Assembly (NCBI GenBank): GCA_009783195.1
Contig: WRHP01000008.1
Coordinates: forward strand, 1 to 51,923
Length of the DNA: 51,923 nucleotides
Reading direction: 5' to 3'
Source: Syntrophorhabdaceae bacterium
GTDB taxonomy: Bacteria > Desulfobacterota > Deferrimicrobia > Deferrimicrobiales > Deferrimicrobiaceae
Shown here: one piece after another, positions 43,149 to 51,923 of the stretch
Layout: each line of letters starts with the position of its first letter
Position numbering within the stretch: position 1 is the stretch's first letter
Notes under the pieces: generated by a model
The model's database searches: none
Told to the model about the DNA's origin: nothing
Seen by the model: the letters and a program-made list of their open reading frames with translations, nothing else
Translations under genes and position numbers: made by a program

Positions 43149-43382
43149 ATGGCAAACATGACAAAACTGGCTGGAATTTTATTTCTGGCTATCTTTTTTG
43201 CCGCGCCGGCATCAACAATCCACGGCGGTAACAACGGGAACCGCGCCGACAAGGTAATGCTTTCCTTGCGAATCGCCAAAGCCAAACAAGAAGCTCGCAA
43301 AATCGAACACTATAAGAGCATCGCCAGACAAAGGAAATATAATCGCTCCATCACCGATTCTCACCTGTCATCTGCACAATAA
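43149..43382 (+). CDS. Small secreted protein of unknown function
   Basis: The 77-residue product has a signal peptide (TKLAGILFLAIFFAAPAS) followed by a short Lys/Arg-rich, charged tail. It lies 4 bases after tadC and reads on the same strand, so it may be the last member of the tad set. Its final 32 bases overlap, in the opposite direction, the end of the Ser/Thr kinase gene. No family was recognised. Confidence 0.6.
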   Translation: MANMTKLAGILFLAIFFAAPASTIHGGNNGNRADKVMLSLRIAKAKQEARKIEHYKSIARQRKYNRSITDSHLSSAQ

Positions 43383-45000
43383 CCTTTGGATTTCTTCCAG
43401 GGCGCACCGACAGATTCTCCGTCTTGTCCACCCCAAGCGGTTCATTCACGAAACGCAGTCGGTGCTCCCCCACAGGCAAACGCACATCGCTTAACGGAGT
43501 ATCTCCAATAAACTGCTTGCCCAAATACACCCGCGCCCACGGAATCGCCTGGATCACATCAACCACGCCCATCATCGACTCAAGCTCTATGCGAAGTGTG
43601 TCGACACCAGCCAATGCGCTCGCTGGAACGCGTTTTCGCACGTATCCTTCCTTCGATAAAACAATCCCTTTGCCGCCGGTTTCAGAAATATCAATTCTGG
43701 CCGGGGTTTTGCCAAGCATTTCGCCATTTCCGAGCAAGATGCTGGCGCCTTCCGGATCTGTTTCGATCTTGACGTGCTTTTTTGCCGGCCGGGGTGAAAC
43801 ATCGGTTGAAGAAGCCGAATTATTTGCGGTATCAATCGGCGCCTCCGAAGTCGAATCCGATGGCTGCGCCAAAGAAGGCGGCAAACTGTTAGCCGAAGCC
43901 GCGGTGGTCATAGCAGGCGAAGGCGCAGAAGATGATACGCCAGAAGGAACAGGTTTTCCTTTTTCTATCCAAAAGTAGGCTCCACCAACAGATAACGCAA
44001 CCGCGGCGGCCACGGCAACTTTTCCTCCTGTTTTACGGAACCAGTATCTCACCGGCTCCCGAATCTCTGGAAATGCAGCAACACGCTCCAGCGCAAGCGC
44101 AGGAGACGTCGCCTCCTCTTCGGAGCCGGCAAAAAGGGCATCCCAAAAATCCGCAAGCTGTGTTGGAGTTGCCCGCTCCGGCCCGTGTGAGGCAAGAGCA
44201 GCCAAAAAACTTCCGGCATCCCCAAACCGGTTTTCCGGGGCCAACGCGAGTCCTTTCCGCAAAACATGAACGGTTTCTTTCGCCTCGCAAGGAAACTCGA
44301 TGCTATCCGGATCGAAAGAACAAACGCGCTCCTGAACGCCGGCCGTGGACTCGCCCTCAAACAGTCTCCGCCCCAACAAAAATTCCGCGGCGATGACCGC
44401 AATAGCAAAAAGGTCCGACGCGGGGGTTGCCCCCTCTCCCCGCAAGCGCTCAGGCGAGAAGTAAGCCGCCTTCCCCGCCTGGACATCACCAGCTTCGTCC
44501 ACAATAGACGCAATGCGCGACACCCCGAAATCAGTCAGTTTCACAGCGCCTGTACGTCCAAGCAAAACATTGCCTGGGCTTATGTCTCTATGCAAAATTC
44601 CTTTTTCGTGCAGATACATCAGACCGGACAGCATGCCCTCTACCCAATATCTCCATATGCCGGGCGGAACCGACAGCCCCAGTTGCCGCATCTGCGCCGC
44701 AGCTTGCCTGAGATCACATCCTTCCACGTATTCCATGACGAGGAAAAAGACATCCTTTTCCTTCCCAAAGTCGAACACCTGAATCAGGTTGGGGTGGGAT
44801 AGAGAAGCGGCCAATCGCGCCTCCCTTATGAAAAGTTCACGAAATCGCGGGTCCGCGGCGTGCCGCGGGTGTACCGCTTTCACCGCTACCCGTTTGCGGA
44901 ATCCTTCCTCTCCCGGAAGAATACACAGGAATACTTCGGACATGCCGCCTGTGGCAATCCGTCGCAACACGCGGTATTTGCCAAAACGTGTTGATTCCAA
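43351..45000 (-). CDS. Ser/Thr protein kinase with PEGA domain
   Basis: The 549-residue protein has an N-terminal Hanks-type kinase (residues 7-270) with glycine loop IATGGMSEVF, catalytic K41 (VAVKAVHP), H137-R138-D139 (ILHRDISPGNVLL) and D157-F158-G159. All catalytic residues are present. A single membrane helix near 330-350 (VAVAAAVALSVGGAYFWIEK) is followed by a Ser/Thr/Pro-rich linker and a PEGA domain (KIETDPEGASILLGNGEMLGKTP) in the periplasm. The start is TTG at 45000 with AGAGGT 8 bases upstream. It follows the NtrY-like gene by 6 bases. PEGA domains may bind surface layers. The FHA activator at 34.1 kb is a candidate target. Confidence 0.93.
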   Translation of the reverse strand: MESTRFGKYRVLRRIATGGMSEVFLCILPGEEGFRKRVAVKAVHPRHAADPRFRELFIREARLAASLSHPNLIQVFDFGKEKDVFFLVMEYVEGCDLRQAAAQMRQLGLSVPPGIWRYWVEGMLSGLMYLHEKGILHRDISPGNVLLGRTGAVKLTDFGVSRIASIVDEAGDVQAGKAAYFSPERLRGEGATPASDLFAIAVIAAEFLLGRRLFEGESTAGVQERVCSFDPDSIEFPCEAKETVHVLRKGLALAPENRFGDAGSFLAALASHGPERATPTQLADFWDALFAGSEEEATSPALALERVAAFPEIREPVRYWFRKTGGKVAVAAAVALSVGGAYFWIEKGKPVPSGVSSSAPSPAMTTAASANSLPPSLAQPSDSTSEAPIDTANNSASSTDVSPRPAKKHVKIETDPEGASILLGNGEMLGKTPARIDISETGGKGIVLSKEGYVRKRVPASALAGVDTLRIELESMMGVVDVIQAIPWARVYLGKQFIGDTPLSDVRLPVGEHRLRFVNEPLGVDKTENLSVRPGRNPKVIVQMTGENR

Positions 45001-45006
45001 CGCGGC

Positions 45007-47247
45007 TTACCTCTGAAAATCTTCGTGGGCAGGATTCTGCGGCGTAGGGTAGCTCTCATCGTTTTTTCTTTTCGCGAGAAACTCGAATTCGAAAACAGAT
45101 CCGCGCGGTTCGTTGCCGCGTACACGCACGGCCCCGCCGTGATCGGTAGCTATGGCGCTCACTATGGCAAGCCCAAGCCCGGTCCCGCCCTCTCTACGGG
45201 AAAAGTACGGTTCAAAAATTCGTTCCTTGTCTTCCTCGGAGATACCCGGCCCGTCATCCGCGACGGAGATACAGATCTTCCCTTGCGCGACATCGTAGGC
45301 ACATGCGACATCAATACGCCCTTTTCCATCAAGGACAGCAATTGCGTTCTCGAACAGGTTGGTAAGCGCGCGCCGGATCTGGTCGGCGTCAAACCATGCT
45401 GATGGCAACTTCTGTGAGGAAAACTCCCATTGGATGTCTGGGTTCGACGTGCGATACATCTCCACGAACTGATGGACCGCTTCGGCCAAATCACCTTCCG
45501 CAAGCAGAGGCGATGGCATCCGGGCAAAAAGAGTAAACTCGTCAACCAGCCGCTTAAGCGCAGCCACTTCAGCCAGAATCGCCTGATTAAGTTCCTTGAA
45601 CACAGGATCTGATTCGTGCGCTCCGGCATACCTGCGCTGCAGCCGCTCGGCTGAAAGCTGGATGGGAGTCAGCGGGTTTTTGATGTCGTGGGCGATCCGG
45701 CGGGCAACTTCCCTCCATGCCAGCACACGTTGCAACCGCATCGTCTGGGTAAGATCATCAAAAGCGATAACCAGACCGATATACTCGTCTCTATCATTGC
45801 GTAACGATGTCAGACGCACCCTTAACGCAACCGTCTTGCCTCCGATCGGAAGTTCTATCTGCCGCTCCATCTGGCTGCTCTCGGCGGCTCCCGCTTCCCT
45901 ATAAAGTTCGCGGATCGGCTCGTAATAGTCTTCCCGGAAGACATCTCTATACAGCCGCCCGACCGCGTCTTCAGTGGGAACTTCCAACAGATACCCCGCA
46001 ACCTTGTTGACCACGATGATTTTGGAACGCCGGTCAATAACTACAATCCCCGTAGTAATGCTGTCCACGATGGTTTCAATAAACCGCGCCTTCTGGCGCA
46101 AATCCTCGTACGCCAGAGCAAGCGACTCATGCGCCTTCTCAAGGTTCGCCTTTATCGCCTGCAGATCCGTCGCCATCTGGTTAAAAGAGGAAACCAGCAT
46201 CCCGAACTCGTCATCCGAACGGTAATCAATCGTGACGTCCATATCGCCGCGCGCTATCCGCCCGGTCCCTTCGGCAAGCATCTGTATAGGCACGGTGATC
46301 CAGCGAGCCAAAAGAATTCCCATCCAGCTTGCCGTAAAAACTATGAGAAGCGTAATCAGGATTATTACTCCGAGATAGTTGGCGCGAATCGGATCATCGA
46401 GAAGACGCACCTGATGGTATTCCGAGTAGGCATCACGGATATTACGCACTCGCGCGACATCCTCAAGGGAAAGCATCTCCACCGCCGCAACTTTTCCCCA
46501 ACCCGCTAGCGGAGCCCAGGCAACGGCAAACCGGTCTCCTATAAAAGCGCCCCCCCCAGTTTCCACCGCCCTAGGATTTTTCAGACGAAGCAGAATTTCC
46601 TCTTCCGCCGCTCCTAGCGGAGGCCCCACCGACGCAGTTTTAATTCCGTCCCGTAAAAGCAAAAGCGCGACGGTGCTATCCTGCCCCAAGCGCGCGGATT
46701 GCAGCGCCAAAACCACCTCTTCGTCAGTCATCTCCTCCCGAATCGAATTCGCCGCTTTTCTGGCCAGCGGAAGCATCGATACCGCTGTATCGTCGAGCTT
46801 GCCCTGCGCAATCTCAAGAGCGCCGTTGAGCGCTTGCCCTACACGAGCGCCGATCCAAGATTTAATGCTCTTAGTCGTAATACTCGTCGTAGCGATAAAC
46901 AGCAAAACCGTAGGAATCAAGGAAAAGCAGATGAATATGATAACCAGCCGGGAGCGCAGCTTCGAGCCAATGGTCTTCCTGCGACGGTCCAGCAGGATTT
47001 TGAACAGGTTCCGAAAGACAAGAAAAATCAGTAAGACAACCAGAACGACATTCAGATTGATCAGCGCAAAAACAGCAATGTTGCTGGAGAAAGGGACTGT
47101 CCCGCCGGATGCGACCAGCCAGGCTTGCAGCAAAGTAAAGCAAACAACAAGGGCGGCAACAACGCCGATCGCCCATAGCTCCCTGCGCCGTTTCGCCCGT
47201 TCCTGTTCCGAAAATTCGCCCCCTGCATACTCAAAGTCTTTGGTCAC
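45007..47247 (-). CDS. NtrY-like sensor histidine kinase
   Basis: The 746-residue membrane kinase has about four N-terminal helices (LWAIGVVAALVVCFTLL, IAVFALINLNVVLVVLL), a periplasmic segment, a HAMP region (WITVPIQMLAEGTGRIARGD), a PAS domain (IVDSITTGIVVIDRRSKIIVVN), a HisKA domain with His520 (REVARRIAHDIKNPLTPIQL) and an HATPase_c domain with NLFENAIAVL and GPGISEEDKERIFEPYFSRR. The start is the GTG at 47247, overlapping the DUF4390 stop as GTGA. In related genomes NtrX normally follows; here a Ser/Thr kinase does, so the partner regulator is not adjacent. Confidence 0.93.
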   Translation of the reverse strand: MTKDFEYAGGEFSEQERAKRRRELWAIGVVAALVVCFTLLQAWLVASGGTVPFSSNIAVFALINLNVVLVVLLIFLVFRNLFKILLDRRRKTIGSKLRSRLVIIFICFSLIPTVLLFIATTSITTKSIKSWIGARVGQALNGALEIAQGKLDDTAVSMLPLARKAANSIREEMTDEEVVLALQSARLGQDSTVALLLLRDGIKTASVGPPLGAAEEEILLRLKNPRAVETGGGAFIGDRFAVAWAPLAGWGKVAAVEMLSLEDVARVRNIRDAYSEYHQVRLLDDPIRANYLGVIILITLLIVFTASWMGILLARWITVPIQMLAEGTGRIARGDMDVTIDYRSDDEFGMLVSSFNQMATDLQAIKANLEKAHESLALAYEDLRQKARFIETIVDSITTGIVVIDRRSKIIVVNKVAGYLLEVPTEDAVGRLYRDVFREDYYEPIRELYREAGAAESSQMERQIELPIGGKTVALRVRLTSLRNDRDEYIGLVIAFDDLTQTMRLQRVLAWREVARRIAHDIKNPLTPIQLSAERLQRRYAGAHESDPVFKELNQAILAEVAALKRLVDEFTLFARMPSPLLAEGDLAEAVHQFVEMYRTSNPDIQWEFSSQKLPSAWFDADQIRRALTNLFENAIAVLDGKGRIDVACAYDVAQGKICISVADDGPGISEEDKERIFEPYFSRREGGTGLGLAIVSAIATDHGGAVRVRGNEPRGSVFEFEFLAKRKNDESYPTPQNPAHEDFQR

Positions 47248-47798
47248 GGAGCAATCACCGGTCCGCGCCCCCAATTAGTCTCCACATCCCACATTGAGGA
47301 GAAAAAAACTATCGACCGAAGCGGCTCAGAAAGCCCTGTGCGATCAAGACGAACGCGGACGCTTGCCCTGTAAATCTTGCCGGGCCTAACTTCCATGCTC
47401 AAAGGCACCGTCGCATGAAAAAAAGTCATCCTGTCGAGCACCTGTTGCAGGTCGGGAAGAATCTCATCGCCGTCAGGGTGGCGCAGCCGATAAACCCTGG
47501 CGAGGACATCATACCGGATGGACTGTGTGTACTGGAAATCGCCGATTGTGACATTGAACCAGTTCCGGTGTATCCGCTCGACTTCAACCTCTATACGGAA
47601 AGAAATCTCGATGCCGCTTTCAAGCGCTTCAGTCATCTCGGCAAAGAAAGCGTTTTCGAGGCGGAAATGGATACGCGCTTCTTTACCTTTGACCGTGCCC
47701 CCAACATTGGTAACCGTAGGCTTCGGAGAATCAGCAAGAACATAAGCCGTCGGCGACATGATCAGATATAAAGTAAAAATAGCCGCGAGTACGCGCAC
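47244..47798 (-). CDS. DUF4390 secreted protein
   Basis: The 184-residue protein has a signal peptide (VLAAIFTLYLIMSPTAYVLA) and a beta-rich domain (RLENAFFAEMTEALESGIEI, LQQVLDRMTFFHATVPLS), as in DUF4390 proteins that sit beside ntrY genes. The GTG start has GGAGG 6 bases upstream. It is coupled to the NtrY-like gene, so it may act in sensing at the periplasmic side. That role is not shown. Confidence 0.85.
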   Translation of the reverse strand: MRVLAAIFTLYLIMSPTAYVLADSPKPTVTNVGGTVKGKEARIHFRLENAFFAEMTEALESGIEISFRIEVEVERIHRNWFNVTIGDFQYTQSIRYDVLARVYRLRHPDGDEILPDLQQVLDRMTFFHATVPLSMEVRPGKIYRASVRVRLDRTGLSEPLRSIVFFSSMWDVETNWGRGPVIAP

Positions 47799-47838
47799 TT
47801 CTTACCTCCGGCGCACATTATAAATTATAAACAGTGGC

Positions 47839-48054
47839 CTATTTCCGGAAAAACCAGAAAAGAAGGGATAAAACCACACTGACAAGAATTGAAGTCGCAA
47901 AAGGAAAATAAAACGTGAAGTTCTTCCGGCTAACAACGATATCGCCAGGGAGGCGTCCGACAAACCCGGCCTTATCCAACAGCAGTATCAACGCGCCGGC
48001 AACTGATATCACGATCCCTGCAAAAATCAACATTCTTCCGATGGACTGAAACAC
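47839..48054 (-). CDS. DUF2905 small membrane protein
   Basis: The 71-residue protein has two membrane helices (RMLIFAGIVISVAGALILLL and FATSILVSVVLSLLFWFF) and the typical RLPGDIVVSRKNFTFYFPF loop. The start is the GTG at 48054, 4 bases after ruvB, which fits the usual MFQSLGRxLI opening. It often follows ruvB in related bacteria. Function unknown. Confidence 0.85.
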   Translation of the reverse strand: MFQSIGRMLIFAGIVISVAGALILLLDKAGFVGRLPGDIVVSRKNFTFYFPFATSILVSVVLSLLFWFFRK

Positions 48055-48058
48055 TATC

Positions 48059-49099
48059 TTAAACGTCCTTGAATAGACCGTCCTGGGCTGTGCTGCCCTT
48101 TGGGGCTTCCAGTCCCATGTGCTTCCATGCGGACGGAGTTGCAACGCGTCCTCTTGGCGTGCGCTTGAGAAATCCTTGCTGGATGAGGAACGGCTCGTAC
48201 ACGTCCTCGATAGTGTCCTTCTCCTCGCTCACCGAAGCAGAAATCGTCTCGACACCGACAGGCCCGCCATGGAACTTTTCGAGGATTACCCCCAAAATTT
48301 TACGGTCCATCACATCGAGCCCTTTTTTGTCCACTTCCATCCGAAGCAATGCCTCGTCTGAAACCTCCCGCGTAATGACGCCGTCCCCGCACACCTGGGC
48401 AAAGTCACGTACCCGGCGCAACAGGCGGTTGGCTATCCTCGGCGTGCCACGAGAGCGACGGGCGATCTCCCTTCTGCCTCCGGAATCAATCTGGATGGAC
48501 AACGCAGCGGCGGAACGGCGAACCACTTCCTCCAGTTCCTCCAGACTGTAATACTCAAGCCGGAACTGAACTCCAAACCGATCGCGCAGAGGCGACGTAA
48601 GAAGTCCTGTGCGCGTTGTAGCGCCTACGAGGGTGAACCGCGGAAGAGGAAGGCGAACCGACTTGGCGGAAGGCCCCTGCCCCAAGATGATATCAAGAGC
48701 ATAGTCCTCCATCGAGGAATACAGGAGTTCCTCCACGACACGGCTAAGCCGATGAACCTCGTCGATAAATAGCACATCGCCAGGCTCAAGAGCGGTAAGG
48801 ATCGCCGCTATATCCCCTTTCCTTTCGATCGCGGGACCAGAGGTTACGCGAATCCCCACCTCCATCTCGCTTGCGACAATATGCGCAAGGGTGGTCTTCC
48901 CAAGCCCTGGGGGACCAGAAAGAAGAACATGATCGAGTGACTCATTCCGGGCTTTTGCGGCGCAAATGTAGGTTTTAAGGTTCGAGACTATCATCTTTTG
49001 TCCGATAAATTCGGGCAGCCGCTTAGGCCGCAACGACATATCCGCCGGCGCTTCCGCCGCTCTTTTCCCCGGATCCAGGATTTTACCTTCCACCGCCAC
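48059..49099 (-). CDS. ruvB: Holliday-junction DNA helicase RuvB
   Basis: The 346-residue AAA+ motor has Walker A ([16 protein letters not shown]), Walker B ([19 protein letters not shown]), sensor 1 ([14 protein letters not shown]), an Arg finger region (TSPLRDRFG) and a C-terminal winged helix ([17 protein letters not shown]). It drives branch migration with RuvA. Start codons GTG at 49099 and GTG at 49093 are both possible; the second has better spacing from AAGAGG. Confidence 0.97.
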   Translation of the reverse strand: MAVEGKILDPGKRAAEAPADMSLRPKRLPEFIGQKMIVSNLKTYICAAKARNESLDHVLLSGPPGLGKTTLAHIVASEMEVGIRVTSGPAIERKGDIAAILTALEPGDVLFIDEVHRLSRVVEELLYSSMEDYALDIILGQGPSAKSVRLPLPRFTLVGATTRTGLLTSPLRDRFGVQFRLEYYSLEELEEVVRRSAAALSIQIDSGGRREIARRSRGTPRIANRLLRRVRDFAQVCGDGVITREVSDEALLRMEVDKKGLDVMDRKILGVILEKFHGGPVGVETISASVSEEKDTIEDVYEPFLIQQGFLKRTPRGRVATPSAWKHMGLEAPKGSTAQDGLFKDV

Positions 49100-49126
49100 C
49101 TCTTCAGGCCAATGCCGTCGGCCGAA

Positions 49127-49738
49127 TCATCTGCGACTTCCGGACAAACGTTTGAGCGCCTCCCGCAGCATCGCCTCGGCGGAAATCTCGGCGCCCATTT
49201 CCCGCCGGGCCGCTTCAATGGCTAAACGCGCTTCATCTCTTGAGAATCCCAAGGACGATAACGCCACGAACGCTTCTTCGTTCAGTCGGCTCGTCCCTCC
49301 GCCACCCGCATCCCCGGTAAGCGAAAACTCAGATATCTTTTTCAGGCGATCAGGAAGCTCCATGGCAATACGTTGCGCCAGCTTTTTACCTATACCCGGC
49401 ACCTGCGTGAAAACCGCGGCATCCTCACGAGCGCACCCGGCAAGCACACCATCCACCCCCAAGACGGACAGGACCGCAAGCGCGGATTTGGGGCCTACAC
49501 CGCTTACCCCGATCGTCGCAAGAAAAATATCCCGCTCGGCTTCCGAGGAAAAACCGAACAGGTCGCCTCCCCCTTCACGAAAATGAAGGTATGTTCTCAA
49601 AAAACAGCTTTCGCCTTCCGCCGGAAGAGCTGAACGGGTAGCCGAAGAGACATACGCGCGGAACCCGATTCCGCCGCACTCCACAACCACAAAATCTTTC
49701 CCGCTTCCGGTCAGATGCCCTTTAAGGTGATCAATCAT
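49127..49738 (-). CDS. ruvA: Holliday-junction branch-migration protein RuvA
   Basis: The 203-residue protein has an N-terminal OB fold (MIDHLKGHLTGSGKDFVVVE), a central helix-hairpin-helix domain (TIGVSGVGPKSALAVLSVLG and TQVPGIGKKLAQRIAMEL) and a flexible linker to a C-terminal domain (AFVALSSLGFSRDEARLAIE) that binds RuvB. Length is normal. It lies 27 bases before ruvB. Confidence 0.97.
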   Translation of the reverse strand: MIDHLKGHLTGSGKDFVVVECGGIGFRAYVSSATRSALPAEGESCFLRTYLHFREGGGDLFGFSSEAERDIFLATIGVSGVGPKSALAVLSVLGVDGVLAGCAREDAAVFTQVPGIGKKLAQRIAMELPDRLKKISEFSLTGDAGGGGTSRLNEEAFVALSSLGFSRDEARLAIEAARREMGAEISAEAMLREALKRLSGSRR

Positions 49739-49833
49739 TGCCGTTCATGATACCACTTCCGCTTCCGTCGCATCTTACAAGGCTAAAAACCTGGAACCGG
49801 CCTGCGGCAAATCAGTGTTTTATGGCGTATTTT

Positions 49834-50322
49834 TTAGCTTGGAACTTCGCGAGTGACAGCTCTGCAAAAAGCCATTGCCAAGGCGTCCGAAGCATCAGCA
49901 GGGATCTGAACACGCACTCCCAGTAGCCTGCATATCATCCCGGCCACTTGCTCCTTGGAAGCAGCTCCATACCCGGTAGCTGCCAGCTTGATCTCTTTCG
50001 GACTGTATTCGTAGACAGATAAGCCGTGCGTTCGACAGGTCACAATAGCGGCGCCACGCGCCTGCCCCAGCTTGAGGGCCGAAGAGGCGTTTTTTGCGAG
50101 AAATACATTTTCGATCGCCGCTTCGCTTGGAACATACTCCTTGATAAGCTTGGATAGTTCTATGTGGATTGCGTACAAGCGGTCGGACAACGGCTCTCCG
50201 CCGTCGAGCCGGATCACACCCCATGCCACAGGCGTCACCGCGTTTCCCCGCAGATCGACAATCCCATAACCCATACGCAGTGACCCCGGATCAATTCCGA
50301 TGATCCTTCGCGCTTTATTCAT
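49834..50322 (-). CDS. ruvC: Holliday-junction resolvase RuvC
   Basis: The 162-residue endonuclease has catalytic residues in RRIIGIDPGSLRMGYG (Asp), EAAIENVFLAKNASSALK (Glu) and ADASDALAMAFC (two Asp). The G-rich AGMICRLLG region is also typical. It acts with RuvAB to resolve recombination junctions. It is 95 bases upstream of ruvA and 74 after yebC in the same direction. Confidence 0.97.
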   Translation of the reverse strand: MNKARRIIGIDPGSLRMGYGIVDLRGNAVTPVAWGVIRLDGGEPLSDRLYAIHIELSKLIKEYVPSEAAIENVFLAKNASSALKLGQARGAAIVTCRTHGLSVYEYSPKEIKLAATGYGAASKEQVAGMICRLLGVRVQIPADASDALAMAFCRAVTREVPS

Positions 50323-50395
50323 AAGCTTTGATGAAAGAAACGCCTACGCGCGGTAAAAGCGCATAGGGTTAAGGATTGCATCCGCCAATATATGC

Positions 50396-51148
50396 TCAGC
50401 CGAACGCCTCCAGATCTTCGTCGGATATGTCGAAGTTCGCCCAAACGTTCTGTATGTCGTCGGACTCCTCCAAGGCGTTCATCATCTTGAGCATGGACTC
50501 CGCCGCCTTTCCTTCCAGGCGCACTGTAGTCTGGGGAATCATCGCGATTTCCGCGGTGATAATTTTAAATTTGCGCTCATCGAGCCCCTTTTTAATCTCC
50601 TCAAAAGCTTCCGGCTCACAATGCACTTCGTACTCTTGGGAGTCGAGATCGTTCTCCACATCATCCGCGCCCAAATCAAGCGCGTTCTCAATCAATTTCT
50701 CTTCATCTACCCCGTCTTTGGATACAGCTATCGTACCCTTCTTCGTAAACATCCAGTTGACGCAACCAGTCTCGCCGAGGTTGCCGTTGTATTTCGTAAA
50801 TATGTGGCGAACATCCGCCACAGTGCGGTTTTTGTTGTCTGTAAGGACTTTGACAAGTACCGCGACACCGTTGGGGCCGTACCCTTCATACATAAGTTCC
50901 TCGTATGATACTCCCTCAAGATCACCGGTGCCCTTTTTGATAGCGCGAGTGATGTTATCATTGGGCATATTGACGGCTTTGGCAGCCTGGATCGCGGCAC
51001 GCAACCGGGCGTTGCCGTCAGGATCGCCTCCGCCGCTTTTCGCGGCAGCAATGATCTCGCGGGTAACCTTTGTAAAGATCTTGCCCCGCTGAGCGTCGGC
51101 TTTTCCCTTCTTGTGCTTTATAGAACTCCATTTATTATGGCCGGACAT
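50396..51148 (-). CDS. yebC: YebC/PmpR (TACO1) family regulator
   Basis: The 250-residue protein opens with [19 protein letters not shown] and includes the family segments [20 protein letters not shown] and [19 protein letters not shown], then ends with helices rich in acidic residues. Members act as DNA-binding regulators or translation factors helping ribosomes at polyproline. It heads the yebC-ruvCAB run, as in many bacteria. Confidence 0.97.
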   Translation of the reverse strand: MSGHNKWSSIKHKKGKADAQRGKIFTKVTREIIAAAKSGGGDPDGNARLRAAIQAAKAVNMPNDNITRAIKKGTGDLEGVSYEELMYEGYGPNGVAVLVKVLTDNKNRTVADVRHIFTKYNGNLGETGCVNWMFTKKGTIAVSKDGVDEEKLIENALDLGADDVENDLDSQEYEVHCEPEAFEEIKKGLDERKFKIITAEIAMIPQTTVRLEGKAAESMLKMMNALEESDDIQNVWANFDISDEDLEAFG

Positions 51149-51179
51149 AAGGCAACCCCGTCATATTGGATTTTCAATA

Positions 51180-51224
51180 ATTATAAAACAATAAGGCCCT
51201 TGCTCCGTTTCCGGCGCAAGGGCC
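51180..51224 (-). terminator. Intrinsic terminator of the rRNA operon
   Basis: GGCCCTTGC (51195-51203) pairs with GCAAGGGCC (51216-51224) around a 12-nt loop. On the minus strand it is followed by a T-rich run (TTATTGTTTTATAATT). It sits 10 bases past the 5S rRNA 3' end, so it ends the rRNA transcript before yebC. Confidence 0.8.
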
Positions 51225-51233
51225 CAATTTAAA

Positions 51234-51349
<116 letters not shown>

Positions 51350-51429
51350 AGCTGTGTACGACATAATACGCACAACCTGTGCGCCAATCGATTCTGTATG
51401 CTTGTCCGAGTTCTTTCATCCGTTGAATA

Positions 51430-51923
<494 letters not shown>

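Noticed and set aside
51360-51428. tRNA gene between 5S and 23S
   Set aside because: No cloverleaf, T-loop or acceptor stem could be drawn on either strand.

Overview
The window is about 52 kb from a Gram-negative, deltaproteobacterium-like genome. This is inferred from LpxC and Lgt, a type II secretion system (T2SS) of the GspC-to-GspN kind, sigma-54 activators with FHA domains, a eukaryote-type Ser/Thr kinase with a PEGA domain, a glutaminyl-tRNA synthetase/YqeY fusion, and a ruvCAB-DUF2905-DUF4390-ntrY run. Most of the DNA is GC-rich and tightly packed, with many ATGA or GTGA stop/start overlaps. No insertion sequence, CRISPR array or tRNA was recognised. No species is named.

Layout. Positions 1-3.1 kb hold the 5' part of an lgt-family gene, a secreted DUF4412-like protein, an orphan 2-hydroxyacyl-CoA dehydratase activase and a 3-methyladenine DNA glycosylase. 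From 3.2 to 9.7 kb on the minus strand is a catabolic operon: TRAP transporter (dctP-dctQ-dctM), indolepyruvate:ferredoxin oxidoreductase (iorA-iorB) and phenylacetate-CoA ligase (paaK). It would import a carboxylate and turn aryl pyruvates into aryl-acyl-CoA. Upstream of it, at 9.9-11.2 kb, is a fusion of an NtrX-like receiver domain to a complete LpxC. From 11.3 to 14.4 kb lie a DUF523/DUF1722 protein, a thiamine-binding-type small protein and a metallopeptidase-like lipoprotein.

At about 14.6-16.8 kb sits an AT-rich island with two proteins that look like polymorphic-toxin immunity proteins, with no toxin beside them. It is followed by a two-gene ABC exporter, a small unknown gene and glnS/yqeY.

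From 21.6 to 43.4 kb everything runs on the plus strand: a complete T2SS structural set (gspC-D-E-F-G-H-I-J-K-N-L-M) and a lipoprotein, then an FHA-domain sigma-54 activator, then a Tad/Flp-type pilus or secretion set (flp, three tadE/G-like genes, an unknown, cpaB, cpaC, cpaF, tadB, tadC). Two sigma-54 promoter matches of the same form (GGCAT-N5-TTGCT) lie directly before the activator gene and before flp. I infer that the activator controls itself and the Tad genes.

From 51.1 down to 43.4 kb on the minus strand are yebC, ruvC, ruvA, ruvB, DUF2905, DUF4390, an NtrY-like histidine kinase and a Ser/Thr kinase whose 3' end overlaps the last Tad-side gene. The kinase is a plausible partner for the FHA activator. 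The window ends in an rRNA operon read on the minus strand (partial 23S, 5S, terminator).

The observations I rate highest are the receiver-LpxC fusion, the paired sigma-54 promoters around the FHA activator with a Ser/Thr kinase at the far end of the locus, and the orphan immunity island.
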